Source of the DNA: Candidatus Segatella violae
Lineage (GTDB): Bacteria > Bacteroidota > Bacteroidia > Bacteroidales > Bacteroidaceae
Reading direction: 5' to 3'
Length of the DNA: 6,084 bases
NCBI GenBank assembly: GCA_002440225.1
Contig: DJSH01000040.1
Span: forward strand, 71,155-77,238
The notes below the pieces were generated by a model, which saw nothing but the letters and a program-made list of their open reading frames with translations, had not been told where the DNA came from and made no database searches. This document shows positions 5,658 to 6,084 of the stretch, piece by piece (within the stretch, counting starts at the first letter, position 1; each line of letters opens with the position of its first letter). Both the position numbers and the translations under genes were made by a program.

Positions 5658-5689
5658 CAAATTTAAGCAATTTACTCGAATCGTGCAAG
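5658..5689 (-). promoter_or_regulatory. Candidate promoter for the small membrane protein gene
   Basis: On the minus strand TAAATTTG (5658-5665) is an exact TAnnTTTG box with CTTG (5686-5689), one base off TTTG, 20 nt further up. It would leave a leader of about 135 nt. A nearer alternative is TTACTTTG at 5553-5560, one base off the box, with no -33 element at the right distance. I cannot choose between them. Apart from these and a weak 5-bp hairpin at 5727-5745, I see nothing in the gene-free stretch 5517-5769. Confidence 0.3.
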
Positions 5690-5769
5690 TCCATAATAGT
5701 TCATAAACGAAAAAAGAAGTATATCAGTGAGAAAAACAAACTCACAAGGCTAATTTCTACCCCAAAAAC

Positions 5770-5800
5770 TTTGCAATTTCAATTATAAACCGTATCTTTG
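5770..5800 (+). promoter_or_regulatory. Canonical Bacteroidetes promoter of the ATPase-like gene
   Basis: TTTG (5770-5773), a 19-nt spacer and TATCTTTG (5793-5800) match the sigma-ABfr type -33/-7 consensus exactly. The box lies 21 nt before the ATG at 5822. AGAGG at 5811-5815 may serve as a weak ribosome-binding site. Confidence 0.85.
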
Positions 5801-5821
5801 CAAAAAATAAGAGGCGAAAAT

Positions 5822-6084
5822 ATGACAGACATCAATAACAGGAAATTACCAGCAGGCATCCAGTCGTTCAAGGCTATCAGAGAAGAAGGCTATCTCTATG
5901 TCGATAAGAGCGACATCATCTGGAACTTAGCGAATCGTGGCAAGAAGTACAATTACTTGAGCCGCCCTCGTCGTTTCGGCAAGTCCATCCTTGTCGATAC
6001 GCTACAGATGTACCTTGAGGGAAGAAAGAAACTCTTCGAAGGTCTCAAAATCATGCAGTTGGAAAAAGAGTGGAAACAATATCC
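5822..6084 (+). CDS. AAA-ATPase-like protein, probably with C-terminal PD-(D/E)XK nuclease-like domain (3' end outside window)
   Basis: The first 87 codons of a gene cut by the window edge. The sequence matches the opening of the large Bacteroidetes family that pairs an AAA-ATPase-like domain with a PD-(D/E)XK nuclease-like domain (about 500-600 residues when complete). It shows LPAGIQSFKAIREEGYLYVDKS (9-30, split here as LPAGIQSFKA and IREEGYLYVDKS), then the hallmark YLSRPRRFGKS at 45-55, where RRFGKS is this family's variant of the Walker A loop, followed by a helix (ILVDTLQMYLEG). The nuclease part lies outside the window and is expected from the family, not seen. The role is unproven; these proteins occur in many copies per genome and are suspected mobile or defence-related genes. 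A canonical promoter precedes it, and the ATG is the only sensible start. Confidence 0.9.
   Translation, partial: MTDINNRKLPAGIQSFKAIREEGYLYVDKSDIIWNLANRGKKYNYLSRPRRFGKSILVDTLQMYLEGRKKLFEGLKIMQLEKEWKQY

Noticed and set aside
5158..5706. 182-codon open frame on the + strand
   Set aside because: Opposes the small membrane-protein gene and runs on into AT-rich intergenic DNA. It has no recognisable domain and no good start context. I keep the minus-strand frame because its hydrophobic pattern is coherent, but this is the least certain strand choice in the window.
5727..5745. GTGAG-N9-CTCAC hairpin
   Set aside because: Only 5 bp with a large loop and no T-run; likely chance in this AT-rich stretch.

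Overview
The window looks like a chromosomal piece of a Bacteroidota genome, most likely Prevotellaceae (Prevotella/Segatella-like). The evidence is a textbook Bacteroidetes promoter (TTTG-N19-TATCTTTG) near the right end, AT-rich intergenic DNA with few Shine-Dalgarno sites, and protein families typical of that group (a WYL regulator, a DIP1984-family protein, an LRR protein and an AAA-ATPase-like/PD-(D/E)XK-type protein). The genus is an inference from overall character; no rRNA is present to confirm it.

Left part (1-1488): the C-terminal half of alanyl-tRNA synthetase (alaS, + strand, 5' end outside the window) ends in a strong rho-independent terminator. It is followed by an AT-rich convergent intergenic stretch full of palindromes, including three copies of a 14-17 bp element. 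A WYL-domain transcriptional regulator (1489-2421, - strand) faces alaS tail to tail.

Middle (2422-5516): after a gene-free gap (2422-2758) that holds a terminator and an odd, repetitive, stop-poor stretch, five - strand genes run right to left. They are a small membrane protein (5190-5516), a short fragment of a larger protein family that is too short for most gene callers (5001-5168), a PKD-like plus leucine-rich-repeat protein (4280-4927), an uncharacterised acidic protein (3265-4197), and a DIP1984-family coiled-coil protein (2759-3214). The last three are closely spaced (82 and 50 nt), have one good -7 box in front and one clear terminator at the end, so they probably form one transcription unit.

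Right end (5517-6084): a divergent intergenic region carries a canonical promoter driving the first 87 codons of an AAA-ATPase-like protein, cut by the window edge.

I see no convincing complete new system. The items most worth checking are the three-gene unit of unknown role, the truncated gene at 5001-5168, the repeat cluster at 1362-1464 and the stop-poor repeat-like stretch at 2476-2760.
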